Positions 53,601 through 64,000 of a stretch of 64,000 bases of DNA are shown in pieces. The notes under the pieces are model-generated. The model was given only the letters and a program-made list of their open reading frames with translations, ran no database searches and was not told the DNA's origin. Every line of letters begins with the position of its first letter. Positions within the stretch are counted from its first letter, which is position 1. The position numbers and the translations under genes were made by a program. The stretch lies in the NCBI RefSeq assembly GCF_000350225.1, contig NW_005178528.1:310001-374000 (forward strand), given 5' to 3'. The stretch comes from Chondrus crispus. Lineage: Eukaryota > Rhodophyta > Florideophyceae > Gigartinales > Gigartinaceae.

Positions 53601-55330
53601 TGCGACCACAAGAGCGACCACGTGTTCGTCACAACGCGAAACAAGGCGGGGAGAAGGAGAAAAGCGCGTTTACGCAACGAGCCGGTGGGCGACGAAGAAG
53701 CCCCGGCTTTACAAGAACGCGACGACCTATGGGCTGAGATAGAAGAATTCGACGCGGTGGATATTGAACGCGCTCAAGAACCAGGAATTGACGCGTCAGG
53801 CTCCCAGGTCGCTCCTCCACAGGATGACCTGCCGGCCCCTCTCACCCTGGAGGAGATAGCCGAGGAGCAACGCGTCGACGATTTCTGCCAAACCGTACTG
53901 GCCCGACAATCGGAAAGTCGCGACTCCGCGTTCTTTGAGGACCACCAAGGGGTTCTGAAGCGCAAGCACCCCTACGATCCTGAAATCATTCAAGTGGTGG
54001 TCCCTCAGTCACTACGCGCGCGTCTGTTGCGGCTCTGCCATGACCCCGCGATCGCGGGACATCCGGGGCAGAACCGCATGTACCACGCGCTCCGACGCTG
54101 GTATTACTGGCCACATTGGCCGCGGACGTGGAAGCTACAGTACGCAGATGCCGGACATGCGCGAAGAATCGCGTCAAACTCCGAAAACATCTCAACCGGC
54201 TGAGATTGTTCCCCGCTACGTGTCCATTGGAGAGCCTCGCGATAGACATTCTTGGACCGCTTCCGAAGACCAAAGGAGGAAAACAATACCTTCTGGTAAT
54301 AACGGACCGGTTCACAAAGTTAACTCAAGTCGTCGCGTTGAGGACAGTGACCGCGTACACAGTGGCGACCGCGTTTTGTGACGCGTGGGTTTTCAAGTAC
54401 GGCATTCCGCGTTCGCTGTTGTCCGATAATGGACCTCAATTTAACGCGAAGTTCTTCCACAGCGCGTGCCGGATCCTGGGGATTACGAACTTGTGTACGT
54501 CCGCGTACCATCCCCAGACCAACGGCCAAGTGGAGCGCTACAACCGTACTATCGCGTCTATGTTGCGTAACTACGTCAACGAACACCAAGACGATTGGGA
54601 TGTGTACGTGGGGCCATTAACTTACGCGTACAACTCCCACGTACACAGGTTTACCCGCACGACCCCATTCGAGCTTGTACTCAGTCGACCTCCCCCAGAA
54701 ATTTCGCTTCGAAGGACGGAGGGGAACGCGCCCCTTCCGGATAGAAAAACGCATCGCGCGGAGTTCCTTAAGAAACTGGACGAGACAATTCAGAAGGCAT
54801 ATAGCAGCCTGCGACGAACGCAGGCTCGCTACCAACGCGATTTCGATAAACGCGTGAGACGCGTAAACACGCGAGTCAAGCCTGGAAATTATGTATACCT
54901 CGACCCTACGGACGGAGCGAAGACGTCAAATAAGCTCGCGTCACCAGCCGTGGGACCTTACCGCGTCCTCGCGAATGACCAACGTACCATCACGATTGAT
55001 CGTGATGGGGTCACAGAACGCGTGTCCGCTTATAGGTGTGTGTACGCGCCACCACCTGTGGACGCACCACGGGCAAGCACAACCGCGGCGGGTGACCTGG
55101 GTGACAAGGTCACCACGGGGACACAGTACGCGGTGGACCGGCTTCTCGATCATGGCGTAATGGAAAACGGGACCGCGGAGTTCAAGGTGAAGTGGGCAGA
55201 CTACGAGGATCCCACGTGGACAGCAAGGACTCATATCCCCGAAGAACTCGTCTCGCGTTACGCGAGCCGACTACGCGCAGGCACGGGTAGGGACCTGACA
55301 ACCGAGTTGAACGCGGACGTTCAACCTTAA
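50640..55330 (+). pseudogene. E2 protease, RT, RNase H, integrase, chromodomain
   Basis: The frame is -1 relative to gag and open from about 50,640. Protease has VDTCSGYNLV near 51,200, with Cys where the catalytic triad needs Gly. RT runs through FCVDYRRLNAKT to TTLDCNSG, where the usual Tyr codon is TAA (52504-52506), then continues in frame with LVYLDDVIVFSRT. RNase H loses a base near 53,155 and resumes as NDWRPVGYWSYSLND. Integrase changes frame near 54,113 at the WPH segment, then has RRCRTCAKNR, LSDNGPQF and TNGQVERYNR. The C-terminus carries a chromodomain (VDRLLDHG..., EFKVKWADYEDPTW) and ends LNADVQP at 55330. Two residues are missing just before LDIILSRV compared with E1. No function remains. 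Confidence 0.82.
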
Positions 55331-55339
55331 GCGGGGGGG
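55306..55339 (+). other. Hairpin and G-rich purine tract at the E2 3' end
   Basis: GTTGAACG-CGGA-CGTTCAAC (55306-55325) forms an 8-bp stem with a 4-base loop. It overlaps the last codons; the stop is at 55328-55330 and GCGGGGGGG follows. The same arrangement recurs at 63971-64000. Confidence 0.6.
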
Positions 55340-57040
55340 CCCTCAACCGCTTTCTGACGCATCGCGTTCGAAGTAATTCAAAGAAGCGAAGGACGCGTGC
55401 TCCTCGGCAGAGTCGACATTCAAGAAAGAATTGGACCCTGAGCAGCCGTGCAAATGAAGCGGACGAACGCGGACTGTATTCGCAAAAGACAGAAGGCTGA
55501 AGATACCTTACCAAACGCCCGAACGAGACGGTTGACGTTGAGACGGTTGACGTACGAAAGGTGAGATGGAACACTGGGTCCGCAGACAGACAGTAGAGAG
55601 CACAGTACACGCGCAATGACGCTCCACGCTCGGCAGGGCTACTATGCTGACTGCAGGCCTCTGCAATGGAGTACTGAAGCATAGAACACGCCTTGGAAAC
55701 CCTACGATCAGTAGCGGGACAAGCGACGCGACGCGCTACGCGCAGAGATACACACGCGCAAGAAGAAAAATGGAGATAGGCGCCAGGACTTAGACGTGAG
55801 ACGCCGCAAGTCACGAGACGAGCCAACGCCTCATGAATGGGCAGGAGATGACGTCCGGTACTGTGCGCTTGCGTGCAGTGGCCAAGCCGCCGCCGCCAGG
55901 CGGAAATTTAACGAGAAATTAGCTCGGATGACGCGGTCAGCGACATGGCGTGCACTTGCGCCCAGTACGCGGGACACGCAATTCTGGGTAACTCGCACCG
56001 CGCCGCGATCCAGGCCGCCAACACCCCTCCTCGCCACCAGATCCTTGGAAATCATGGGTACGGACCCTGTGGACGATCGCGCAGCCGCGGCCGAATTGCA
56101 CGCGACATGGCCGCGCAGACGCGATCGTCCCGCAAGCGCTACTTGAGTCACTCGGATGCACATCAGCGGGGCGGGACGCCTCTCCAATCACGTATGACCC
56201 CTTCGGGGGCCACTGACTCTGACTTATCTGTTGTTTTTGCGAATCGCGCACGCGAAGCAGAAGTTCGTCGCGCGACAACCAATATGAGTTACGTCCACAC
56301 CCTTGGGGCATGAACAACGGGAAGAGAAGAGAAGACCAAAAGACTGTCGCGCGACAAACAAGAAATGAATAAGACTGCCGCTCAACGGGGCAGAGGCCAA
56401 GTGGCCATAGAAGAGGCCAAGGCCTGGCGCACCCCCGACACCGCAAGTAGAACCCATCGCAAGGACATCGGCGTACTGCGCCTGCGCACGACGCCATTAG
56501 GAGAACTACCCTCGCGTTCGTCACGAGAACCGTCGAGCGATTAGACCGGCGAAGCCCTGACCTATCGCCACGCCAATTACCATGACACTCCGGCATAACG
56601 TCACCCTCAACCGACGCACTGGCTGCATATCCCTACGCGGCATGCCACCTGATCAACCAAGTGCCACCCGAGCGCAGGTCCTCGCCCGCGTGCACACAGT
56701 TGCTGCACAGCTCAACTTCCCACTACGGACACGCAAGGATCGGGAGGAGCAATATATTTTCCCATAGGCTCGAAACTTCACCCCCCCCCGAGGAACGAGC
56801 CCAACTCCCCGCACGCGGCGTATACGCCTCTTTGAACCGGTGACCAGACGCCTTTCGTCTCGTTGGTCCGGAAGAGCCGTGCCAATTCTTTCATGCCCTC
56901 GTATCTTACTCTCCCGAGGCCGACCTGAGGAGAACGTCGTCGCATAGTTTCTGCCATAACCGACGCCATGTCAACAGAGCAATGGCGCACCCTACGAAAA
57001 AAGACCCTCATATTGACACCGTTCGGGATTCAAGAGCATA
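55340..57040. other. No gene identified
   Basis: Several overlapping frames on both strands without motifs. A 3' LTR for E2 was looked for here and not found. Confidence 0.5.
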
Positions 57041-58255
57041 ATGCATTACTACAAATTGTGCAGCTTCATAAGGAATGCCAAGCCGGAGCTCAAAGACGTT
57101 GCTTGGGTTTGCGAAAGCATGGACGCAGCTGATGTGATGTCACGTCAGTCACTATCAGCTAGATTTCACGCCCCGCGGAAGGTGCACCACCCTCACTCCG
57201 ACGGGGAGGATAGCGTCCTCTTCCGAGACATCAGCCTGTAACGGTACTCTTCCCCGTTTTCGTGGGTGACATGTCTCTACAGGAGGTCAACAATGAGGAT
57301 TTCGAGCTCTCCGATGGCTCAGCATAGCGGCTAACAGAACTCCAGCGTCAAGCACCGGACGGTGTCGAAGGCGCGTGCCCAATAGGGGGGAACCCGGAGG
57401 AGCCTAGGTCGTTAAGTCGATCAGGGACACTTTCAATCATATCACTACACACATCAACAAGGAGGAGGCAAGCATATTCCAACATAGGGGAAGCTTGCAA
57501 GTGGGAGCACAGTACAGCCCGGGGGACCAAAATCGTATCATGCGCCTTGCCAGGGCTCGGATGCCCTCTGAGTTTTATATATACTTGTCCCGTGGAGGTT
57601 TGACTTGTTGTCCGTGACGCGCAGGATTTGATGCTAAGACATCTCATTCGAACAGCCCTGCGGGGTAAGGGGCGGCAAGTTGTCGGCGCGATAGCTGAAA
57701 GCGTGCGGGAAGGTATGTCCGTTGGAATGGAACGCCACGAATTACGGCTTCGCGTACCGGAAATTGTGAACGAATACAGCTGCTCTACTGGCACAAGTGA
57801 CTCCATGGGGTCTGACGTCAGACACTACGATGTGGTAGACAGAAAGCCAAGGGCAGGCTTCTCAATCGCCATCATGGATAAGGAAAAAGCTTGCAACTGA
57901 CAACTGGTCAATGAAAACACCAACCACGAAAATAAGTCGTTACATTTCGACAGCCGGAACGAAGGAACGGGAACTCTCGCGTGGAGACATAGTGTCGTTG
58001 ACGATGAAGGCGCGCAAGGACGCCGTTCTCCGCATACCCACAGACAACGATCGCGACGACGTCAAGATTTGCTGCAATCGCGTAGCGGGGAGCAACTTGC
58101 ACGTGCCGTGGGGGAAGAAGATATTACTGTCTAAGTACCCGTCGATAGACGCGGGAGGCTTTCCGCCCGATGCTTGCGGGCGACGCGTTCGTGATTTGAA
58201 CTTCTACGCGCAGGTGAGTGTGCTGGCTCCCCACACAGTGAGTTGCACGGGTTAA
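57041..58255 (+). other. Possible degraded coding region, unrecognised
   Basis: Three plus-strand frames in sequence have balanced composition: 57041-57241 (KPELKDVAWVCESMDAADV), 57628-57900 (VVGAIAESVREGMSVGME) and 57911-58255 (LSRGDIVSLTMKARKDAVL). They could be pieces of one broken gene or exons. I recognise none of them. Confidence 0.25.
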
Positions 58256-58542
58256 GCGATACTCCAACCTCCTGATTTGTAGGGGAGCTGAAGCCGTCTG
58301 CGGGGGAGCTGGGTTCTTCAGGCATGCATTTTGACAATCCCGGAGTGTAAATGCTGCCGGACCGGAGGGTCCGATTAGAACGAACTTCGTTCTCCTTCAA
58401 GGAGAGGGCAGAATTGTAAGGGACTGTGCGGTAACCTGGGACGCATTAGGAGATGTCGAGGAATACCGGAGGTCACTGTGCACGGGAGTCTCTCTATGGG
58501 CAATCAGACAAAACAAGGAGAACTGCTCGCGAGGTCTATTTA

Positions 58543-58679
58543 AAACGAGCGTTAGGCGGCCTCCGTNNNNNNNNNNNNNNNNNNNNNNNNNNNNNNNNNN
58601 NNNNNNNNNNNNNNNNNNNNNNNNNNNNNNNNNNNNNNNNNNNNNNNNNNNNNNNNNNNNNNNNNNCTAACGCTCGTTT
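58543..58679. repeat. Perfect 13-bp inverted repeat bracketing the gap
   Basis: AAACGAGCGTTAG at 58543-58555 and its reverse complement at 58667-58679. The right arm begins at the first base after the gap. Confidence 0.9.
58567..58666. other. Assembly gap (100 N)
   Basis: Exactly 100 unknown bases, the usual placeholder for a gap of unknown size. Confidence 0.99.
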
Positions 58680-60331
58680 GAGATTAATCTCAAGGGACCG
58701 GAGCGGTTGAAGATGTACGTTGGATGATCTGAATCGGATGATTCAGAGCGTGTTGACAAGGCCAATTCGTATTAGCCGTTTGCCGGGTCTTCTACAGAGT
58801 AATATAGAACCTGTACGAGTCATGCCCTCCTGCCGGAGGCGCAGGAGGAGGTGATAACCGCGTGATCAACCAGATCCGGATCGCGGTTGACGAACTGGAG
58901 CGGAAAATGCTGGATTTGTCAGTGGAGCGACGACCATGCCGGACATTTTGGACTCTACACTCACGTGACCGGGGCCTCGAGAGCAACTTTTGCACACGGC
59001 ACCACCAGATAGGGAGTCACGCGCATCGATCTGGCTCTCAATTCGTGATATGGACTTGCACTGCTCTCGCTCTCCCTCAGACACGCCTCACGCCGCTCTT
59101 TATACCTTACGCCGCATCATCATTGAGCGTCGAGTGGTCGAGCCTGCAATGCGGCAAGAGAGCGTCTTATGTCAACGCCATTCGGTAACTGACTCCCACG
59201 GGCTAAAATTCTAATTATCAACACGCGTAACATACGCATCCAATTCCCGCCTATATGGACGAGACGTCGGAGACCTAACGCCGATTTCTTCGCACGCATA
59301 GGAAATGGGTAGCACCATTGAACGATCTGACTCACCCCGGACTTTCGGGGGTGGCTGAGCGTGGTCCTGGTTCAGAGTTGTTACGGACGGGGGATGGTTA
59401 CGTGACCAGCAGAGCACCGCTCGCATTACAAGTTAGTGAAATAGCAATTCGAATGGGACAACAGACAGATCGGTCGTTCACATCCACTTTAATGCCACCG
59501 TGGACAGGCTGTAGTGCACGTGTTGACCCTCATCATCGGAGGTATATTTCAGGGAACGGCAGTGTCGAGCACTCGGGAAGCCCCACACGAGGTATAAGCG
59601 CAAGAAGGCAGCAGCATGCGCGAAACTGTGTCTGAGAGTTTTCACATTGGGTGCATCACCACTGCCAAGTTTTGGAGGGCCTCTTGGGGCGCTGCAGTAC
59701 GGCATGGCATTCGTACTGTGCGCCGAGGAGCGTGCCACCGCAGGGGCTACGCCCGACGCCGTCGTATTTTAATTTCCGGAAATTTTTGGCATGCGCACGA
59801 GAGCGCACCAATCACCGATCATGCCGGATTTTTGGCCAAAGAATTGCCTCCGGAGTTTTTTCGGAAAATTTTAGGTGATTTGATCAAGAGCATCAGGCTG
59901 TCCTATGCGTACGAGCGCATGTCGCGCCGCGCAGGCACGCCCCCCATGCTTGACATGGCCCTTGCCCGCGCCGACCGCTGCTTTCTGGCACTCGTCGTCG
60001 CCCGTCGAGCACAGCGAGACAGGGGAGGGGCTGTGCCAAAAGGAGACCGGAGGAGGTCGCGTGAGGAGCGATAAGCGCAGATGGAGCTGTAGAAAGGTCC
60101 CCGGTCAGCTGAGACGGGAGGTACGACGTGCTATCGGACGATTCGCCAACTCGCCTCTGTGGTGTGTGAAACGGTCGGCACTGCCACAAGATAACTTGCT
60201 GCGTTGCAAAATTTGGACGCGTCGCAAAAGAATGGTGAAAAGAAGACGGCCGTTGAGCAGCCCCTTTTTTTACGGTAACCATCTACACGAACGACTACTT
60301 ACCGACGGGCAACTATGAACAAGTCTCGAAA
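58680..60331. other. No gene identified
   Basis: Plus-strand frames at 59616-60074 and others show no motif. Nothing here resembles the neighbouring elements. Confidence 0.5.
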
Positions 60332-62508
60332 TCACGGGTTAGTCCTACCCGGGGCTCCCTCCGGACCCGCACCGTAGGGGTCCGGGGGACAATAGCTGGG
60401 ATGACGAGGGACCTCGTGCACGTCGGCGTAGGTTGGAATGTGCGCGTACGGATCGCGGACAGGCTCCCGCCACACAGGAGTAGGGTTCAGGGGCGGTAGG
60501 CCACCCCCGCGGGAAGACATCGCTCTGCTGTTGCGGAGTGCGTCACGCTCCCTGCGGTACCGGTCCCGGTCAGCGCACGCGCGCTCATACGCGTCCATAT
60601 GCTGGAGCTTATCCTCCCAAGACCGTCGTAACTCCTCCGTGGCGAGCTGTAACTCCGATGACAGCCGCTCGCATTCACTGGCTCGGCGGTGCGCGTCATC
60701 CGTCCGCTCTAAGAACCAGGTGGACAACGTTACCAATAATTCCCCGGCCGACCAGGCGCGGTCCCGTAAATTACCCAGAGCTCGAGAGAGCTTGGGTATG
60801 TCTGCCACTTCGCGCCGGGCAACGGGGAGGTCGCGCACCTCGGACCCGCGAATAGGCCCACACCCCAGCGGCGCCAGGGGCGGAACTGGGGGCACGACAG
60901 GAGCCGGCTTCGCCGCAGGGCCAGCCACCGACGACCTGGGAACTCGGGAAGGCGTACCACCTATGACGTCGAGGGTCGGACTAACCGCGTCCAAATCGCG
61001 GTACCTTTGGCGCCGCGCCTCACGCGCCTCGGAGCCTACACCCCCGAACGCGCCCGTACGAGGGAGAGTTGTCGGACCCGATTCGGAGGAGGACGCGAAC
61101 GTATCGTTCCGAATATCGTATTGCAGGAACGTCGCCCGCTCGCCTAACGTGAAGTCAGTCCACAGGCGCCGGGCCTCCTCGTCGACGCGAAGCGCGCGTT
61201 GCAGAAGCTCAATGGCAGAGCCGAAGGTCCAGAGAAAGTGCGTAGAATGCCACTCCAGAGGATGGAGTGCCACATTTGGAAGTCCCATAGCGACCCTCCC
61301 CAAATATGCAAGCGTGGCGGGGGGCTGGATAAACAACCGCCGGTTGACGCAGACCTCGCTCATTATGGCGCTGGTCATAGACCAAGCCCATTCGAGTTCG
61401 CAGTTATACGTGAGGAGGCCCCAAGCGGGATGGCGGCGGTCGAGACATGCGTATCCAAAATGCTTCAGGATTAACGGTAGCAGCGGATGGATGCCCAAAG
61501 ATGGGAAGGAAGTACGGACCGCGTCAGGTAAGGCCGGGAAGTCAGCGGGGGTGAGTCCCCGTTCGAACGAGGCAGAACGGAGAACGACCGTCGACTTCAT
61601 CGATCCTCCTGTATGCCGACCAGTCGTTGATGCGCCACCGCAATGCCGTGGCGGCGCATCAACGCACTCGCGGACTTTTGCAGAGACACGCGTGGTTTGG
61701 AATACGCGTACGGACGAGGTCACACGTAAAGCGACGAGATTCCAGACAACACAAACTGGTGCGGACCACCGCGGGGGCCAGAGAACATGGCGGAGGCCAT
61801 GCGATCGATGTACTCCGCCTCCGCCGGGCTGTACGCGAAGGTGCGATCGCAAGGAATCTCGTCCGGCACCTGGTACGCCGTGCCCCCACCCTCGGCCATA
61901 AGGCGGCCGAGAGCCGCTGACGACTCCGCCGCGAAGCCCGCCTCATGGATCTTACGAATGCGCACGAGATCTGGGCGGAGGCAAGAACGTGCTAGCAACT
62001 CCGCCACTGTGACTCGAATCCGCGCATGACGACGGCACGGGTAGAGCAGTCGGCTGAGGGGGAGCGGCACGGAACCTTCCCAAGGCATCCCCAACCACTG
62101 GGTGGTGGACGGCGCGGCGGTGGTGTCCTCCGCCCCAGCGCGTACGCGCTCACTGACTGGCGCTCCGGGACAGCGGCAACTCTCACAAGCTCCGTATGAA
62201 CCCTCTTCGGGTTGGTAAAGCATCCCCGTGGGGGCGGGAGCCAACGGAAAACCGCCTACGCGCGGCGTGGACGCGCTCTCCCCCTGCGAAACAGGTATTG
62301 CACAGACATCTAGAACGACCGAAAACGTGGAATCGCGTGAGCGGGCCCTCTGGAACGGGGAACGGTGCTCCCCTAAAGGGTTCCCCGAGGCAGTTGGTGA
62401 CACTGTGGTACCCCGACCGGCGTCGCTGGCCGACAGGGTCGATAGCGGGTCAGGAGATGAGCCCGAAGGCCGCAGGCCCGAGCCCCTGTCTTTGACGTGG
62501 TTGGGCAT
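60332..62508 (-). pseudogene. X-family protein, distant copy X3 (two frames)
   Basis: An ATG at 62508 (MPNHVKDRGSG) opens 262 codons to 61720; a second frame, with an internal ATG at 61600 (MKSTVVLRSASFERG), runs to 60332. The first part holds RRHARIRVTVAELLARS and FAYSPAEAEYIDRMASAMF. These align with WRARVAIPPSILRRSS and FRTEGERDYLENLLSW of X1. The second part has IMSEVCVNRRLFIQPPATLAYLGR, aligning with GQFEVCQGFWAE...LTYYGR of X2. It then has a Pro-rich region, a coiled coil (about residues 380-460 of that frame: ERLSSELQLATEELRRSW...ACADRDRYRRERD) and a Gly/Pro-rich tail. The switch between frames near 61,720 may be a frameshift or two adjacent genes. Homology is weak but ordered. No LTR was seen beside it. 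Confidence 0.45.
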
Positions 62509-63954
62509 CTGAGAGGAGGACCGAGCGCGGTGAGACGGGAAGAGAGCGCGTCAAGAGCAAAAACCTCCAGCGGCACGACAGGACAGCCCGCGACTAGCGG
62601 AGAGCGGGGCAGAGCTTTTGGCGCTCGATCAGTTGAGTCGCCCGCCGCCGTCGTGGCTGCGGAAGAAAAAAATGGAAAAAAATGGAGGGCAAATTTTCAC
62701 CTCGTCAGCACATTTTCAGCATATGGCGTGGCGTGCAAGCTGCCAGATCCCAGGTCACGCGAGAGAGGACGGCCGCAGACACGCCGGACGGGGCCCATCT
62801 CAGCACGTGTTACGGACAACGAGAACGCCGGTAAAGACAAGAAGGAGGGCCGTTCTAGTCGGAGACCAAAAGCCTAGTCCAGGCGGGTATTCAGAGCGAC
62901 TCGAAACCGCGAGTCTGCGTGTGAGACGTGGAAAGCTGGATCGACGGAGTAATGCCGGGGCTAATGCTTGGCCAAAGGCTTCTGCAGAGCCTATAATGCT
63001 TGCTGGAAAACGAAAGCAAGAACCGGATGTGCTCCCGTCGATGCCCCATGAGCCTCTCATGTCGACTGCGTCACCTATGCAGCATAGCCAAAGCCACGGC
63101 CTCAGCCACAGACATTCAATATGACGGAATCTAAGTTCTCGTGAACTGTAATGGCAATACAAAGGGGGTTCGCACCGCTGTGCGGAACGACCTCCGGCCA
63201 GCAGTTTCCAGCTACCCTCCTCGAGGCGGCTCTCCCGACTGCTTCTCCCTTTTTCGCGTCGGCTGCGCACGCATCTGCATCCCACACCCCGATTTCGTCT
63301 CTCACGAAGGACGCACGGCGCACCGCCGAGCCAACGCGCAAAGCGTATGCACTCCGCTTGCCCCTGCTCCGTATCATACTGAATGCGTCCTAATGAATGC
63401 GCCCTCAGACCGGCTCGCACGAATGACACACGGGGTCGCCGCACACGCACGGATGGATAGGTCACCGCTGACCCCCACGAACGCGTTAGGCCGTAACCCA
63501 GGAGGGGAGGTACGAGACGGAACAACAATTGCTGCTCACTCGCGGATGGGCAATGCGAGGGTATCAGAAAGAGTTCGAGGAGAAGCGGAAGGGGGATGAG
63601 GGGATCCACGCTTGATGACGGGTCGAACCCCGGAATGCGCAAGGACACGCTCAGAGCCTCACGAAGGACCGGACGGCGACGCAGAAGGAAAATTTGGATC
63701 CACTCGCCCATTAGAGTGGACCGCGGCAACGCAAATCGCATATTGCTGGTCGTACGGGGCCCAGCACGCCTTGACGGGCGATGGAAGAGGCCATGTCGAT
63801 GGACCGCGACGGTGAATGAGGGATCAGAAGCGCGCACCGGATAGACACAGGCAGTGCTAGACGCGGCGCATACACCCCGGGCCGAGGGTTGAAGTGGACG
63901 TGTGGATACCGAAGCATGGGTACTCGACCGTCGTCCTCGACTAGAACCCCCCTC
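62509..63954. other. No confident gene; possible X3 leader
   Basis: A 388-codon minus-strand frame (62800-63966) and plus-strand frames (62618-63124, 63141-63599) overlap. All are Arg/Ser-rich with no motif, as expected of G/C-rich non-coding DNA. Confidence 0.4.
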
Positions 63955-64000
63955 GCTCCCTACCAAAAGAGTGAACGCGGACGTTCACGCCTAAGGGGGG
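63955..64000 (+). other. Tail resembling the 3' end of E2 pol and its purine tract
   Basis: TKRVNADVHA-stop (63963-63994) parallels TTELNADVQP-stop of E2. The hairpin GTGAACG-CGGA-CGTTCAC (63971-63988) and a following run of G match as well. It suggests another E2-type element ends at or continues past the window edge. Confidence 0.45.

Larger units (their letters stand above)
47323..55339 (+). mobile_element. E2, decayed chromodomain-bearing gypsy element
   Basis: A relative of E1 with the same order: gag, protease, RT, RNase H, integrase, chromodomain. A probable 5' LTR begins TGTAGCATAATCGCG at 47323, inside the gypsy relic. No matching 3' LTR is found after the G tract at 55331-55339, so the element is truncated or its 3' LTR is too diverged. 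It has at least three stops and one frame change in gag, and one stop and two frame changes in pol. The protease active site is altered. The DNA is strikingly rich in ACGCG/CGCGT. Confidence 0.8.

Noticed and set aside
55340..56600. 3' LTR of E2
   Set aside because: No stretch matches 47323-47887 and no TGTAGCAT-type start follows the G tract.
60438..61901. 487-codon plus-strand frame
   Set aside because: It is antisense to X3, is Arg/Ser-rich and has no motif, whereas the minus strand shows a coiled coil and aligned blocks.
62800..63966. 388-codon minus-strand frame
   Set aside because: Composition is typical of shadow frames in CG-rich DNA; no motif and no match to X1 or X2.

Overview
This is eukaryotic DNA. 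It has LTR retrotransposons of both the Ty3/gypsy and Ty1/copia types, pogo-like DNA transposon remains, a C2H2 zinc-finger gene with a TATA box, and a multi-pass nucleotide-sugar-transporter-like gene. The two genes that look like ordinary host genes are uninterrupted, so the genome seems intron-poor. The minus-strand gypsy element G0 resembles types I associate with oomycetes and some algae or basal fungi. A compact red alga, a basal fungus or an oomycete would all fit; I cannot decide from this window. A 100-base N block shows it is an assembled scaffold.

Layout. 1-8.7 kb: two copies (X1, X2) of an LTR element on the minus strand. Each has an LTR of about 0.86-1.0 kb followed by a gene for a Trp-rich protein I do not recognise. 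8.9-16.5 kb: a pogo-like transposase gene (pogo1, minus) split by gypsy element G0 (minus), whose 3' LTR is itself split by a solo LTR. 17.3-24.95 kb: a copia element (minus) with a 5-bp target-site duplication (TSD); its reverse transcriptase is split by another solo LTR with its own TSD. 25-35.7 kb: a TE-poor island with the zinc-finger gene and the transporter gene. 35.75-46.3 kb: a second pogo-like transposase (pogo2, plus) split by gypsy element E1, which has 667-bp LTRs differing at about three positions and a perfect 5-bp TSD. 46.3-47.3 kb: a minus-strand gypsy relic. 47.3-55.3 kb: a decayed relative of E1 (E2, plus) inserted into that relic. 55.3-60.3 kb: little recognisable, plus the assembly gap. 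60.3-62.5 kb: a distant third copy of the X protein (X3, minus). The window ends in a tail resembling the 3' end of E2.

How the parts fit. Nearly everything outside 25-35.7 kb is mobile DNA nested in mobile DNA, and nesting plus LTR divergence gives a relative chronology. pogo1 was hit by G0, then G0 by solo LTR C. The copia element was hit by solo LTR D. pogo2 was hit by E1, the youngest. The gypsy relic was hit by E2. No intact autonomous element is present: even E1 carries a stop inside Gag and a frame change before its reverse transcriptase. The most novel-looking item is the X protein family, with three divergent copies and no domain I can name.
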